The translations under genes and the position numbers were made by a program. Positions 1 through 8,528 of a DNA stretch of 64,000 bases are shown here, piece after piece. Position 1 is the first letter of the stretch. The number at the start of each line of letters is the position of its first letter. The notes beneath the pieces are model-generated. The model made no database searches. It was not told the DNA's origin and worked only from the letters and a program-made list of their open reading frames with translations. This DNA comes from Alloalcanivorax profundimaris (GTDB taxonomy: Bacteria > Pseudomonadota > Gammaproteobacteria > Pseudomonadales > Alcanivoracaceae): positions 62,001 through 126,000 of the forward strand of contig NZ_JABJWH010000004.1 in the NCBI RefSeq assembly GCF_015265435.1, read 5' to 3'.

Positions 1-449
1 TGGCCGAGGACCACGGCTTCCTGCCCGGCACCGAGGAAGAGAAGATGGACCCCTGGCTGGGCGCCATCAACGACAACATCGAGGCGCTGCACCTCAACGA
101 CGAGAACCCCTCCGGCAGCATTCAGTACGTCAAGGAAAAGGCCAACATCCAGTTCAAGGCGCTTAACTACATCCGCGGCCGCAGCTTCCAGAAATCCCTG
201 ATCCTGATCGATGAAAGCCAGAACCTGACGCCCCATCAGATGAAGGCGATCATCACCCGGGCCGGGGAGGGCTCCAAGGTGGTGTGCCTGGGCAACCTGG
301 CGCAGATCGACACGCCTTACCTGTCGCCGATCAGCTCCGGGCTCACCTATATGACCGAGCGCTTCAAGAGCTTCGTGCACGGTGGGTCGGTGCAGTTGAT
401 GGGCGTACCCCGGTCGTTGCTGGCGGAGTATGCGGAGACCTGGTTGTAG
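1..449 (+). CDS. PhoH-family ATPase, C-terminal part (5' end outside window)
   Basis: The reading frame is open from base 3 to the TAG at 447-449, giving about 148 C-terminal residues; the start lies upstream of the window. The visible part has the PhoH signature region: SLILIDESQNLTP is the Walker B-like segment, followed by GNLAQIDTPY and SSGLTYMTERF. The EDHGFLPGTEEEKMDPWLGAI stretch at the edge is typical of the long PIN-PhoH form, an NTPase linked to RNA metabolism; the PIN half cannot be seen here. The exact cellular role of this family is poorly defined. The family call is firm; the subclass is inferred. Confidence 0.88.
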   Translation, partial: AEDHGFLPGTEEEKMDPWLGAINDNIEALHLNDENPSGSIQYVKEKANIQFKALNYIRGRSFQKSLILIDESQNLTPHQMKAIITRAGEGSKVVCLGNLAQIDTPYLSPISSGLTYMTERFKSFVHGGSVQLMGVPRSLLAEYAETWL

Positions 450-491
450 GCGGTCGCTGGCGGAAGGCGCCTTTCTTAGGGAGGGCGCCGT

Positions 492-515
492 ATCGCGACT
501 GAAGTCGCTCCTACC
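492..515 (-). repeat. REP-like palindromic repeat, single diverged copy
   Basis: The bases read (minus strand) GGTAGGAGCGACTTC followed by AGTCGCGAT, a variant of the inverted repeat found at 51163-51222 and 54517-54569. It lies in the 450-572 gap between the phoH end and the next, convergent gene. A second, unrelated inverted repeat, GGCGCC at 466-471 with GGCGCC at 484-489, precedes it and may act as a phoH terminator, although it lacks a T tract. Confidence 0.6.
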
Positions 516-572
516 GCGATTCCCTATCGACGGAGCCGCGTCCCCGATGGAGCCACCAGGGTGGCGTGCCGA

Positions 573-1583
573 TTACTCTCCCAGGGCGGTTTTGAGGACG
601 TCGAGGCAGGCGTCGCTGGTGTAGAAGTCGCCCACCGCGTCGTCGATCACCCCGGCCAGCAGATCACGCTCGTAGAGAACCGCGGCGCCGGCGGCCAGGG
701 CCGGCGCCAGCGCCTTGGCGCGTTGCTTGGGCGTGGTGCCCATGGCCTTGAGCAGGGCCGGCAGATCCTTGTCCAGCAGCGCCGTCACGGCGGCATGGAG
801 GCCGGCGTTCACCAGGGCACGGCTGTATTCGAGGCGGGCGCCCTGGTCGGCGATCACCGCCGCGTGGGGCACGCTGTCGGCCACCACGCCCTCGGGCAGG
901 CGCTGGATCAAATCCGCCGGCCGCATCGGCGCGATCCGCCGGTAACCGTCCCGGGCCAGCTCGGCGATGCGTTCATCGGTGAGTTGCCGGTTGAGCCACT
1001 GCTCGCCGGTCTTAAGGGTGGCCCGGGTATTGTGGCGCAGGTAGTCGCGGATGGTTTCCTCCAGGCCGCCCATGGCCCGGCCCACGCTTTTGCGGCCCAG
1101 TTTCATCATGCTGCTCACCCCGGGCAGCTTGGCCAGGGCGTTTTCCTCGAGCAGGAAATTCTTGATGCCGGTGTAGAGCATCTCGCTGACCATGTCGCTG
1201 ACCAGCGGATGGTTCAGGCAGGCATGGATGGCGCGCTCGCGAAGTTCGCGCAGGCGCAGGGCCTGGGCCAGGATCGCCTCGAAATGCTCCTCCTCGAGCA
1301 GTTCGCCCACGGTGGTGGGCTGCTGGCTGGCGCGCTCCAGTACCGCCTCGGACACCTGAATCACCACCGGCTCCAGCCCCTGCACGGTATCGACCCGGGC
1401 CAGCCAGTCGTCCACCACGGCGGCCAGGGCGTCGGCGTCCACCAGGGCGCCCACCGGCGTCTTGCCGAGCCGTTTCACGCCGGCGTCCAACTGGCTTTGC
1501 CAGTAGCTTTTTTCCTGGAGACGTTGGCGGGCGTGGTCCACATGGGCCTGGCGCAGGGCGCCGGCCAGATCGGCTGCGTTCAT
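573..1583 (-). CDS. Hypothetical protein, 336 aa
   Basis: I do not recognise this protein. It is a soluble-looking, mostly helical 336-residue product with no signal peptide and no clear membrane segment, rich in Ala/Leu/Arg. It has an ATG start with GAGGA about six bases upstream (minus strand), so the start is well supported. Amphipathic stretches such as LLEEEHFEAILAQALRLREL suggest helices. It converges on phoH and is separated by about 100 bp from the glpE gene, which is transcribed in the same direction and could be co-transcribed. Codon use matches its neighbours. No function is proposed. Confidence 0.75.
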   Translation of the reverse strand: MNAADLAGALRQAHVDHARQRLQEKSYWQSQLDAGVKRLGKTPVGALVDADALAAVVDDWLARVDTVQGLEPVVIQVSEAVLERASQQPTTVGELLEEEHFEAILAQALRLRELRERAIHACLNHPLVSDMVSEMLYTGIKNFLLEENALAKLPGVSSMMKLGRKSVGRAMGGLEETIRDYLRHNTRATLKTGEQWLNRQLTDERIAELARDGYRRIAPMRPADLIQRLPEGVVADSVPHAAVIADQGARLEYSRALVNAGLHAAVTALLDKDLPALLKAMGTTPKQRAKALAPALAAGAAVLYERDLLAGVIDDAVGDFYTSDACLDVLKTALGE

Positions 1584-1689
1584 CGGCTTCCTCGTTCCGG
1601 TTCTTCAGGGTGGCCCATGATGGGCCACAACGGCGGCGGGCCGTGCAGCCATCCGGACGACGGTGCCCGGCGCTGGCGCCAGCCCGGCG

Positions 1690-2010
1690 TCAGTGGTCGT
1701 CGTCGACCTGGTCCGGGTAGGCCTGGCGCCAATACTCAAAGCCGCCGTCCAGGCTGACCACGGCATCGAAGCCCTGCTCGGCCAGGTAGTCGCTGGCGCC
1801 CTGGCTGGAGTGGCCGTGGTAGCAGTACACCACCAGCGGGCGCTGGCGGTCGGTGTCGGCGAGAAATTGTTCCAGGTTGGCCTGGTTGAGCGGCACGGCG
1901 CCGGGAATACGCGCCTGCTCGTGGCTACCCGGGTCGCGCACGTCCACGAACAGAGCGTCGCCTGCGCGCAGTCGTTCCAGGCCCTGTTCCGGGCTGATCC
2001 GTTCGGCCAT
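1690..2010 (-). CDS. glpE: Thiosulfate sulfurtransferase GlpE (single-domain rhodanese)
   Basis: A 106-residue single rhodanese domain, the usual GlpE length. It transfers a sulfane sulfur from thiosulfate to cyanide or thiol acceptors in the cytoplasm. The active-site loop CYHGHSSQ carries the catalytic Cys63, which becomes a persulfide; the CH2A/early motif VDVRDP lies at residues 22-27, and DGGFEYW near the C-terminus is characteristic of GlpE. AAGGAG lies eight bases before the ATG. It follows rhlB on the same strand after 23 bases, so co-transcription is possible. A thiosulfate-oxidising cytochrome pair lies elsewhere in the window (49437-51081), but no link is shown. Confidence 0.92.
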   Translation of the reverse strand: MAERISPEQGLERLRAGDALFVDVRDPGSHEQARIPGAVPLNQANLEQFLADTDRQRPLVVYCYHGHSSQGASDYLAEQGFDAVVSLDGGFEYWRQAYPDQVDDDH

Positions 2011-2033
2011 GGGGTCGCTCCTTGCTGACTTAA

Positions 2034-3257
2034 CTAACGGTCCGCGACCAGGGTCGCGTCCGGGTGTTCACAGGTGAGTTTCATGCCGATGGCCTCCTCC
2101 AGCTGCGGCAGCAGGAAGGCGTCGTCCTCGCAGGCGAAGCTGATCGAGACGCCGCTGGCGCCGGCGCGGCCGGTGCGGCCGATGCGGTGCACGTAATCCT
2201 CCGGGTCCTCCGGCAGGTTGTAGTTGATCACGTGGGACACGCCTTCGATGTGGATGCCACGGCCGGCCACGTCGGTGGCGATCAGCACCTGCAGGTCGCC
2301 GGCGCGGAAGCGCTCCAGGGTCTTGAGCCGCTGGTTCTGGGGCACGTCGCCGGAAATCAGAGACACCTTCAGGCCCTTCTTGTGCAGCCGGTCGTTGAGG
2401 CGCCGGGTGATGTCGCGGCGGTTGGCGAACACGATCACCTTTTCCATGTTTTCGTTGGTGATCAGGTTGTAGAGCAGGTTGAACTTGTCGTCGGTGGCGG
2501 TGATGTAGACCTTCTGGTCCACCGTCTCGGTGGTCACCTGGGTGGGCTCGATCTCCACCACGGCGGCGCCCTCGGTCCAGCGCCGGGACAGCGCCATGAC
2601 GTCGTCGTTGAAGGTGGCGGAGAACAACTGCGTCTGCCGGTAGCGGTTCTGGGGCGTCATCCGCACGATGCGCTTCACGTCCGGGATAAAGCCCATGTCG
2701 AGCATGCGGTCGGCTTCGTCGAGGACCAGGGATTCGACCCGGTCCAGCCACAGATCGCGGCGCTTGGCGAAATCCAGCAGGCGGCCCGGGGTGGCCACCA
2801 GAATGTCGATCAGGCGGGTCTGCAGGCGTTCCTGCTGGCGGTTGAAGTTCATGCCGCCGACCACGCTCATCACCTGCAGGTCGGTATGGTGGGCGAGCTG
2901 CTTGGCGTCCTTCTCGATCTGCATGGCCAGCTCCCGGGTGGGGGCCACGATCAGCGCGCGCGGTTCGCCGGCAAAGCGCTTCACGGTGATCGGGTGGCGC
3001 AGCAGATCATTGATCATGGTGATCAGGAAGGCGGCGGTCTTGCCGGTGCCGGTCTGGGCGCGGCCGATGGCGTCGGCGCCGGCCAGGGTGTGCTCCAGCA
3101 CGCTGGCCTGGATCGGCGTGCAGTACTGGAAGCCCGCGTCGGCGATGCCTCGCATCAGTTCCGGCGCCAGATCGAAATCGTGGAACCGGGTTTCCCCCTC
3201 TTTTTCGGGAACCTGGAACTGGTCCAGGCTCCACGCGTTGTCGCTCTCTTTTTGCAT
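2034..3257 (-). CDS. rhlB: DEAD-box ATP-dependent RNA helicase RhlB
   Basis: A 407-residue DEAD-box helicase. Seen motifs: Q motif (FQYCTPIQ, about 43-50), Walker A AQTGTGKT at 67-74, PTRELA, the TPGR motif, [12 protein letters not shown] (FSATF), and C-terminal [10 protein letters not shown]. The short N-terminal lead followed by TRFHDFDL and [12 protein letters not shown] matches RhlB rather than RhlE or SrmB, but it lacks the long basic C-terminal tail of E. coli RhlB. RhlB unwinds RNA and in enterobacteria assists RNase E and PNPase in the degradosome. The start is ATG with a weak upstream GAGCGAA. It is transcribed ahead of glpE. Confidence 0.85.
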   Translation of the reverse strand: MQKESDNAWSLDQFQVPEKEGETRFHDFDLAPELMRGIADAGFQYCTPIQASVLEHTLAGADAIGRAQTGTGKTAAFLITMINDLLRHPITVKRFAGEPRALIVAPTRELAMQIEKDAKQLAHHTDLQVMSVVGGMNFNRQQERLQTRLIDILVATPGRLLDFAKRRDLWLDRVESLVLDEADRMLDMGFIPDVKRIVRMTPQNRYRQTQLFSATFNDDVMALSRRWTEGAAVVEIEPTQVTTETVDQKVYITATDDKFNLLYNLITNENMEKVIVFANRRDITRRLNDRLHKKGLKVSLISGDVPQNQRLKTLERFRAGDLQVLIATDVAGRGIHIEGVSHVINYNLPEDPEDYVHRIGRTGRAGASGVSISFACEDDAFLLPQLEEAIGMKLTCEHPDATLVADR

Positions 3258-3352
3258 GGATTCGCTCGGTTGGGAAGCCAGAAACGACCCGGCGCGGCAT
3301 GGGCTCGCCGGCCGGCGGCGTCGTCAGACCGAACAGTGTATAAAAAGCGGGC

Positions 3353-3940
3353 TTATCCGAATACCAAAACCCGGTTATTGGCGGGCATGGCGTGATCGCC
3401 GAGCAGGGCGCGGCCGTGGTCGGCGAAGCGCGCCACCACCCATTCCTGGTCGCGCAGCCCCCTGGCCGGGTCCCGGGCGCGCAGGCTTTCGTCGAAGCGC
3501 CGGTTGCTGTCGGTGGTGGGCTGGCCGCCGTAGCGGAACGGGCCGTAGACGGCGAAGCGGCCGCCCGGCGTGAGCCGCCGGCAGGCCTGGTCGATGCAGC
3601 ACGCCACCTGGTCGCGGCTCATGATGTGGAAGGTGTTGACCGTGAGCACGTAGTCGAAGGGACCGGCGGGCCAGGCGGCGTCGTCCTGGACGCTCAGGCC
3701 GATGGCCGGGCGCAGATTGCCGGCGGGTTCGGCGGCCAGGCGGGGCAGCAAGGCATCCAGGTAGTCCGGCTGTTCCGACGGCGTCCAGCCGATGTCGGCA
3801 AAGCGCGGCGCCAGCCAGACCGCGTGCTGGCCGGTGCCGGCGCCGATTTCCAGCAGCTCCCCGGGGGCGGTGAAGTAGTCACGCAGGACCTCGAGGATCG
3901 GTCCCTTGTTGTTGTCCGCTGCCTGGGAGAAGGGGAGCAT
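3353..3940 (-). CDS. DUF938 family SAM-dependent methyltransferase
   Basis: A 195-residue class I methyltransferase fold. The SAM-binding motif I LLEIGAGTGQHAVWLAP lies at about residues 34-50, preceded by the DUF938 hallmark NNKGPILEVLRDYF and followed by WTPSEQPDYLDALLP. VLTVNTFHIMS corresponds to motif IV, and FAVYGPFRYGG is typical of the family. The methyl acceptor is unknown. It starts 9 bases after the SDR gene on the same strand, with AAGGAC before the ATG, so the two probably form an operon. Confidence 0.85.
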   Translation of the reverse strand: MLPFSQAADNNKGPILEVLRDYFTAPGELLEIGAGTGQHAVWLAPRFADIGWTPSEQPDYLDALLPRLAAEPAGNLRPAIGLSVQDDAAWPAGPFDYVLTVNTFHIMSRDQVACCIDQACRRLTPGGRFAVYGPFRYGGQPTTDSNRRFDESLRARDPARGLRDQEWVVARFADHGRALLGDHAMPANNRVLVFG

Positions 3941-3949
3941 GGAAAGTCC

Positions 3950-4783
3950 TTACTTTTTGATCATCTTCTGGCCGGCCACCATGATGCGCTGGTAGGCGGT
4001 GGGCATCAGCCGTTGCATGCTGTCGATGGCGCGCGCGTCGGAGCCGATCAGCACCCGTCGCTTGTTGCCGCGCACGCCCTTGAGAATGGTGCGGGCGGCT
4101 TCGTCCGGGGTGGTGCGGAACATCTTCTCGAAGTCCCGGCGGGCCTTCTCCGGATCCCCGGTGATGTGTTCCATGCCCTCGGCCATGCGCGCGTTGCGGG
4201 CGATGTTGGTCTTGATGCCGCCCGGGTGCACCGAGGTGCAGGACACCTTGCCGCCTTCCATTTCCAGTTCCTGGCGCAGGGATTCGGTGAAGCCGCGCAC
4301 CGCGAACTTGGCCGCGTTGTAAGCGGACTGGGTGGGCACGCCGATCAGGCCGAACACGCTGGACACATTGACGATATGGCCTTCACCGGCGGCTTTCAAA
4401 TGCGGCAGGAACGCCTTGGTGCCGTACACCACGCCCCAGAAATTGATGCCCATGAGCCACTCGAAATCCTCGTAGGTCATGCGCTCCACGGTGGCGCCCA
4501 GGGCCACGCCGGCGTTGTTGATCACCAGGTGCACGGCGCCGAAGTGGCCGGCGACCCGCTCGGCGAAGCGGTACACCGCCTCCCGGTCGGCCACGTCGAA
4601 AGCCTCGGTGATCAGACGGCTCTCGTCCAGGCCCAGCTCGTTGGCGGTTTCCCGCAGGCCGGTTTCATTGATGTCGGCGAGGGCCAGCTTGGCGCCGGCG
4701 TCGGCCAGTTGGCGGGCCAGGGCGCGGCCGATGCCGGAACCGGCGCCGGTGACCACGGCCACCTTGTCGTTGAAGTGCTTCAT
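3950..4783 (-). CDS. Short-chain dehydrogenase/reductase
   Basis: A 277-residue classical SDR. The cofactor loop TGAGSGIG is at 12-19, NNAG at 89-92, catalytic Ser at 141/142 and the Y155-x3-K159 pair in YNAAK. ADIN after beta-2 gives an Asp at the end of the strand, which favours NAD(H) over NADP(H). The C-terminal part (EKMFRTTPDEAARTILKGVRGNKRRVLIGSDA) resembles the acetoin/short-chain alcohol-type SDRs seen in many oil-degrading and mycobacterial species. The substrate is unknown. It lies directly upstream of the DUF938 methyltransferase, probably in one operon. Confidence 0.85.
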   Translation of the reverse strand: MKHFNDKVAVVTGAGSGIGRALARQLADAGAKLALADINETGLRETANELGLDESRLITEAFDVADREAVYRFAERVAGHFGAVHLVINNAGVALGATVERMTYEDFEWLMGINFWGVVYGTKAFLPHLKAAGEGHIVNVSSVFGLIGVPTQSAYNAAKFAVRGFTESLRQELEMEGGKVSCTSVHPGGIKTNIARNARMAEGMEHITGDPEKARRDFEKMFRTTPDEAARTILKGVRGNKRRVLIGSDARAIDSMQRLMPTAYQRIMVAGQKMIKK

Positions 4784-4905
4784 TGCGAGCTCGTCGGTTG
4801 TGATGGATTGGCCGGAGTGTAGCGATTCCGCTCATTCCAAACGGGCCAATCCCCGGGGCCTCGCTGGCTTTGAGGACGACGCCCGCTGACGCCAGGGTCC
4901 TGCCT

Positions 4906-5646
4906 TCAGGTGAGTTCCAGGCAGCCTTCCGTGGCCACGCCGGCGATCGCCGAGCGGCAGCGCCCCAGGGCCGCTTCCAGGGCGGCTTCGTCGTCGCCGT
5001 CCACGGTCACCGGCGCGTGCACGGTGAGCGCCACCGGGCCCGGGTGCAGGCGCAGGGTGTCCGGCGGCAGCACTTCCCGGGTGCCGGTGAGGGTCACCGG
5101 CAGCAGTGGCAGCCCCAGGTCCTGGGCCATGCGGAAGGCGCCTTTCTTGAACGGCCGCAGCTCGCCGTCGCGGCTGCGCGTGCCTTCCGGGAAGAACAGG
5201 ATGCTGGTGCCGTCCACCAGCCGCGCCTTGGCGGTTTCCAGGCTGGCCATGGCGGCCCGGGAATCGCGCCGGTCGATGAAGATGTGGCCGAGCAGGGCGC
5301 AGGAGAAACCGATCACCGGCAGCTTGCGCAGCTCGTGCTTCATCACCCAGCGAAAGTCCTTGTCCAGATGGCCGTAGAGCACCCAGATGTCGTACTGGCT
5401 GAGGTGGTTGGCCACGATCACGTAGCTTTGTTTCGGATCCAGGTGCTCGGTGCCGTGCAGCCGCACCGGCACGCCGCTCAGCATCAGGCCCAGGCGCGAC
5501 CAGGGCACGGCGGTGAGGCGTGCCACCCGGCGCGGGCCCAGGAAGGGCATCAGCAAAAAGCACAGCAGACCGAACAGGAGGGTGGCCGCCAGCATCAGGG
5601 GGGCGAACAGGAACCAGGAATAAATGAAGAAGAGCGCGTTCACCAT
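4906..5646 (-). CDS. 1-acyl-sn-glycerol-3-phosphate acyltransferase (PlsC family)
   Basis: A membrane-bound lysophospholipid acyltransferase that would acylate the sn-2 position of a glycerophospholipid precursor at the inner membrane. From the chosen start it has 246 residues: one or two N-terminal membrane segments (about 5-36), the NHx4D catalytic motif at N80-H81-...-D86, and FPEGTRS at 152-158 for glycerol-phosphate binding. The frame stays open upstream to a TTG at 5691 and an ATG at 5661. I chose ATG 5646 because GGAGAC precedes it and the membrane segment then starts at once. Whether it is the main PlsC or a paralog cannot be told. Confidence 0.85.
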   Translation of the reverse strand: MVNALFFIYSWFLFAPLMLAATLLFGLLCFLLMPFLGPRRVARLTAVPWSRLGLMLSGVPVRLHGTEHLDPKQSYVIVANHLSQYDIWVLYGHLDKDFRWVMKHELRKLPVIGFSCALLGHIFIDRRDSRAAMASLETAKARLVDGTSILFFPEGTRSRDGELRPFKKGAFRMAQDLGLPLLPVTLTGTREVLPPDTLRLHPGPVALTVHAPVTVDGDDEAALEAALGRCRSAIAGVATEGCLELT

Positions 5647-5722
5647 GCCTGTCGTCTCCATGGCCGGGCGGCGAATTGGACCAACCTCCAATATTAGCGG
5701 AGATGACCGAATATGACAGGCG

Positions 5723-6448
5723 TCATTGGGGTTTTGTTACGTTTTGCGTCGATGGCGGCCGGCCCGGGCCGCGCAGGTCCAGGCCCGGGTAATAGTGCCC
5801 CTGGTACTTGGCGCGGGTAACCACCCGGCGCAGCCGTTCCAGGGTGAAGTGGGGCGCTTCGCGCAGCAGCAGGTTGGTGAGCCAGTCGGGGATGTCCCCG
5901 CCCGGGTCCAGGCTGAGCTCATAGCGCACTTCCAGTTCGTCCGGCGCCACCCGGCGGAAGCGCAACTCCCCGGTCAGCGCCGGCAGCCGCAGATAGTCCG
6001 GGTCCGGGGGCAGCAGGGCGGGGCGGTTGCGCAGGGACACCACCACTTGCTGGTGGCTGGTTTCGTGGGTCTGCGTGACCCGGGCCTCCACCACCGCGTC
6101 CCGGTTCCGCAGGGGCCAGGGCATCAGCGTGGTCAGGCGCAGCCGGCGTGGCCCCGGCCGGTCCCGTTCCAGGGGGCGGGCGCCGTCCACGAAATGCAGC
6201 CAGTCCGGGTAGGCGGCGTAATCCTCCAGCAGCGCCACCAGGGCGTACTCGTCGCCGGCCGGCAGCCGGGTGACGCCGCGGAAGGCGCTCAGCCGGGCGG
6301 CGGGGGCGCTCGGCCGGTACACCTGGATGCCGTTGCGGTCGCTGATCAGCCGCCACTGGCGCTCCTCGCCCTCGGCCGGCGGGGTGCCGGCGCCCGCCAG
6401 CAGCGGCAACAGCAAGAGCAGGGAGAGCCGGCGGGCGCTGTTTCGCAT
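5723..6448 (-). CDS. START/polyketide-cyclase-like lipid-binding protein, exported
   Basis: A START-domain protein of 241 residues starting at ATG 6448, which gives a clean signal peptide (MRNSARRLSLLLLLPLLAGAGT). The body has features of bacterial START proteins: WRLISDRNGIQVYRP, then AYPDWLHFVDGARPLERD and MPWPLRNRDAVVEARV, ending in ...LERLRRVVTRAKYQGHYYPG. Such proteins have a hydrophobic pocket; the ligand is unknown. The frame is open to 6490, but the upstream codons encode no plausible signal sequence. Divergent from the gene at 6631. Confidence 0.78.
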   Translation of the reverse strand: MRNSARRLSLLLLLPLLAGAGTPPAEGEERQWRLISDRNGIQVYRPSAPAARLSAFRGVTRLPAGDEYALVALLEDYAAYPDWLHFVDGARPLERDRPGPRRLRLTTLMPWPLRNRDAVVEARVTQTHETSHQQVVVSLRNRPALLPPDPDYLRLPALTGELRFRRVAPDELEVRYELSLDPGGDIPDWLTNLLLREAPHFTLERLRRVVTRAKYQGHYYPGLDLRGPGRPPSTQNVTKPQ

Positions 6449-6630
6449 AGAGTCTGATCCGAACTTCCAGGGAGGCCAATCCCCCATCATAGGCGGCCCA
6501 GGAACTCCGTGCCGGGCCGTTGGTCCGATTTTCCGGCACGCCGGGCGGTTCGGTCAGAGTAAAGACCGGGTTCCGGGTGTTACCATCGGTCTTTTAGTGC
6601 AAATAATACGCAGCGAGACGCCGTTACTGT

Positions 6631-7905
6631 ATGAAGCGTTTCATCCATTGGTTTATCGGGGGGCTGTTGGTGGTCGCCTTCTGGGTGGCTCTGCCCGACG
6701 ATCCGGGCCGCCGCTCCACCCCGGAGTTCCGCCCCGACTACGTGCGCGGCCACGACGATCTGGACGGTCGCTGGCAGATGCGCTTCGCCTCCGACGCCGA
6801 AACCCCCCTGGTGCACGCCGCCTCCATGGTGGAGCTGCCCGACGGCCGGCTACGTGCCTTCTGGTTCGCCGGCAAGCGCGAGGGCGGCCCGGACGTGGGC
6901 ATCCACTCGGCGGTGTTCGATCCCTGCGCGGCCCGCTGGAGCGATGAGGAGCGGGTGGTCACCCGCGAACAGATTCGCCGCCAGTGGGGCCGCCATGTGC
7001 GCAAGCTGGGCAACGCCGTGCCGGTGCTCGACGATGACGGTCGCATGCGGCTGTTCGTGGTGGCGGTGAGCTTCGGTGGCTGGGCGGCCAGCCGCCTGGT
7101 GGTGCTGGAGTCCGACGATCTGGGCGCCAGCTGGCGCTTCGACGAGGCACTCACCGCTTCGCCCTTCCTGAACATCAGCACCCTGGTGAAGACCCCGCCG
7201 ATCAGCTACCAGGACGGCACCGTGGGGCTGCCGGTCTACCACGAGATGGTGGGCAAGTTCGGCGAGATCCTGCGCCTGGACGAGCACAACCGCATCGTCG
7301 ACAAGGAGCGCATCGGCTACGGTCGCAAGGCGATCCAGCCGCTGGTGCTGGTGGACGGGCCCAAGCAGGCCACCGCCCTGCTGCGCAATGAGAACGAGGA
7401 CGACCAGGGCATGCTCTACCGCAGCGATTCCCTGGACGGCGGCGAGGACTGGTCGCCGCTGTACGGATCGCGGCTCACCAATCCGTCCTCGGCGGTGGGC
7501 GGCGTGGTGCTGTCGCCGGGCCACTGGCTGGTGGTGGCCAACTGCAACCCGAAGGAGCGCGACGATCTGTGCATGCGCGAAACCTGGGACAGCGGCCAGA
7601 CCTGGTCGGACCGTTTCTTCTTCCACAACCGGCACCGCTGGCGCGCCGACGACGTGTCCGAGCCGGTCTATCTGGAAATGATTTCCGAGGAAGTGGCCAA
7701 CACCCTGGAGGCGGAGAATCCGGAATTGATGCGCCGCCGGGTGGAACACAACAAGTGCCACGAAGAGGGCTGTGAGTTCCAGTACGACTATCCCTATGTG
7801 CTGCAGGCCAGCAACGGCGACGTGCACATCCTCTATACCTGGAACAAATCCGCCATTCGTCATGCCTGGCTGCCGGCCGGGCCCGAACCCCGGGGGGAAG
7901 GATGA
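6631..7905 (+). CDS. Membrane-anchored sialidase-fold (Asp-box) protein
   Basis: A 424-residue protein with one N-terminal membrane anchor (about residues 5-22) and a six-bladed sialidase-type beta-propeller. Asp-box motifs are visible in SDDLGASW, RSDSLDGGEDW and WDSGQTW, and the early ELPDGRLRAFWFAGKREGGPDVGIHS segment is typical of the BNR-like exo-alpha-sialidase family. True sialidase activity is not shown: the fold is also used by other glycosidases and by sugar-binding proteins. It overlaps the next membrane protein by four bases (ATGA), so the two are translationally coupled. Confidence 0.75.
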   Translation: MKRFIHWFIGGLLVVAFWVALPDDPGRRSTPEFRPDYVRGHDDLDGRWQMRFASDAETPLVHAASMVELPDGRLRAFWFAGKREGGPDVGIHSAVFDPCAARWSDEERVVTREQIRRQWGRHVRKLGNAVPVLDDDGRMRLFVVAVSFGGWAASRLVVLESDDLGASWRFDEALTASPFLNISTLVKTPPISYQDGTVGLPVYHEMVGKFGEILRLDEHNRIVDKERIGYGRKAIQPLVLVDGPKQATALLRNENEDDQGMLYRSDSLDGGEDWSPLYGSRLTNPSSAVGGVVLSPGHWLVVANCNPKERDDLCMRETWDSGQTWSDRFFFHNRHRWRADDVSEPVYLEMISEEVANTLEAENPELMRRRVEHNKCHEEGCEFQYDYPYVLQASNGDVHILYTWNKSAIRHAWLPAGPEPRGEG

Positions 7906-8528
7906 TCGCGGAATGGATCTGTGCCCTGGTGCTGGTCGCCGTGGTACTGCGTTTGGCGGCGCGCCTGCCGCTGCCGTGGCGCGCCGGTCTGGCCGGCGCC
8001 ATGCTGGTGGCGGCGCTGTTGCCGTTTCCCTATGGCCTGAGCGGCTGGGTGCTCAGCTACCTGAGCCACTTCAGCCTGTCCTCCGGCCTGCTGGCGCTGG
8101 TGGCCATCCAGCACCGCCTCACCGGCCATTACTGGCTGCCGGTGTGGCAATTGCGGGCGGTGTGCGTGCTGCTGGTGGTGCTGGCGCTGTGGTTCTACCC
8201 CATGAGCCTGGGCTCCAGCTACGCGGACCCCTACGCCCTGGGCTTCGGCGACACCGCCTTCAGCGCGGTGCTGTTGCTGATGGGCCTGCTGGCCTGGCTG
8301 TACCGGGCCTACGCCAGCTGTCTGGTGCTGGTGGTGGCGCAACTGGCCTACGGCGCCAACCTGCTGCACTCGGACAACCTCTGGGATTACCTGGTGGATC
8401 CCTGGCTGGTGTTCTGGGCGGTGGGCTGGCTGGTCCGTGACCGGCTACTGGCCCGCCGGGAACGGCGCCGCCGGGACACCGCCGACGAGCCGGTGGCGGC
8501 CACCACCGCCCGGGTCGCCGGCCACTAG
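7902..8528 (+). CDS. Multi-pass integral membrane protein, unknown function
   Basis: A 208-residue, highly hydrophobic protein with roughly seven predicted membrane spans, for example LVLVAVVLRLAARL, AMLVAALLPFPYGLSGW, AVCVLLVVLALWFYPM and ASCLVLVVAQLAYGANLL, ending in a basic cytoplasmic tail (RDRLLARRERRRRD). Its start overlaps the stop of the sialidase-fold gene in ATGA, which points to a paired function at the inner membrane, perhaps in surface-glycan handling (inference). It ends by sharing a CTAG with the opposing symporter gene. I recognise no family. Confidence 0.75.
   Translation: MIAEWICALVLVAVVLRLAARLPLPWRAGLAGAMLVAALLPFPYGLSGWVLSYLSHFSLSSGLLALVAIQHRLTGHYWLPVWQLRAVCVLLVVLALWFYPMSLGSSYADPYALGFGDTAFSAVLLLMGLLAWLYRAYASCLVLVVAQLAYGANLLHSDNLWDYLVDPWLVFWAVGWLVRDRLLARRERRRRDTADEPVAATTARVAGH

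Noticed and set aside
2064-3395. 443-codon plus-strand frame antisense to rhlB
   Set aside because: Shadow of a clear DEAD-box helicase; no supporting signals.
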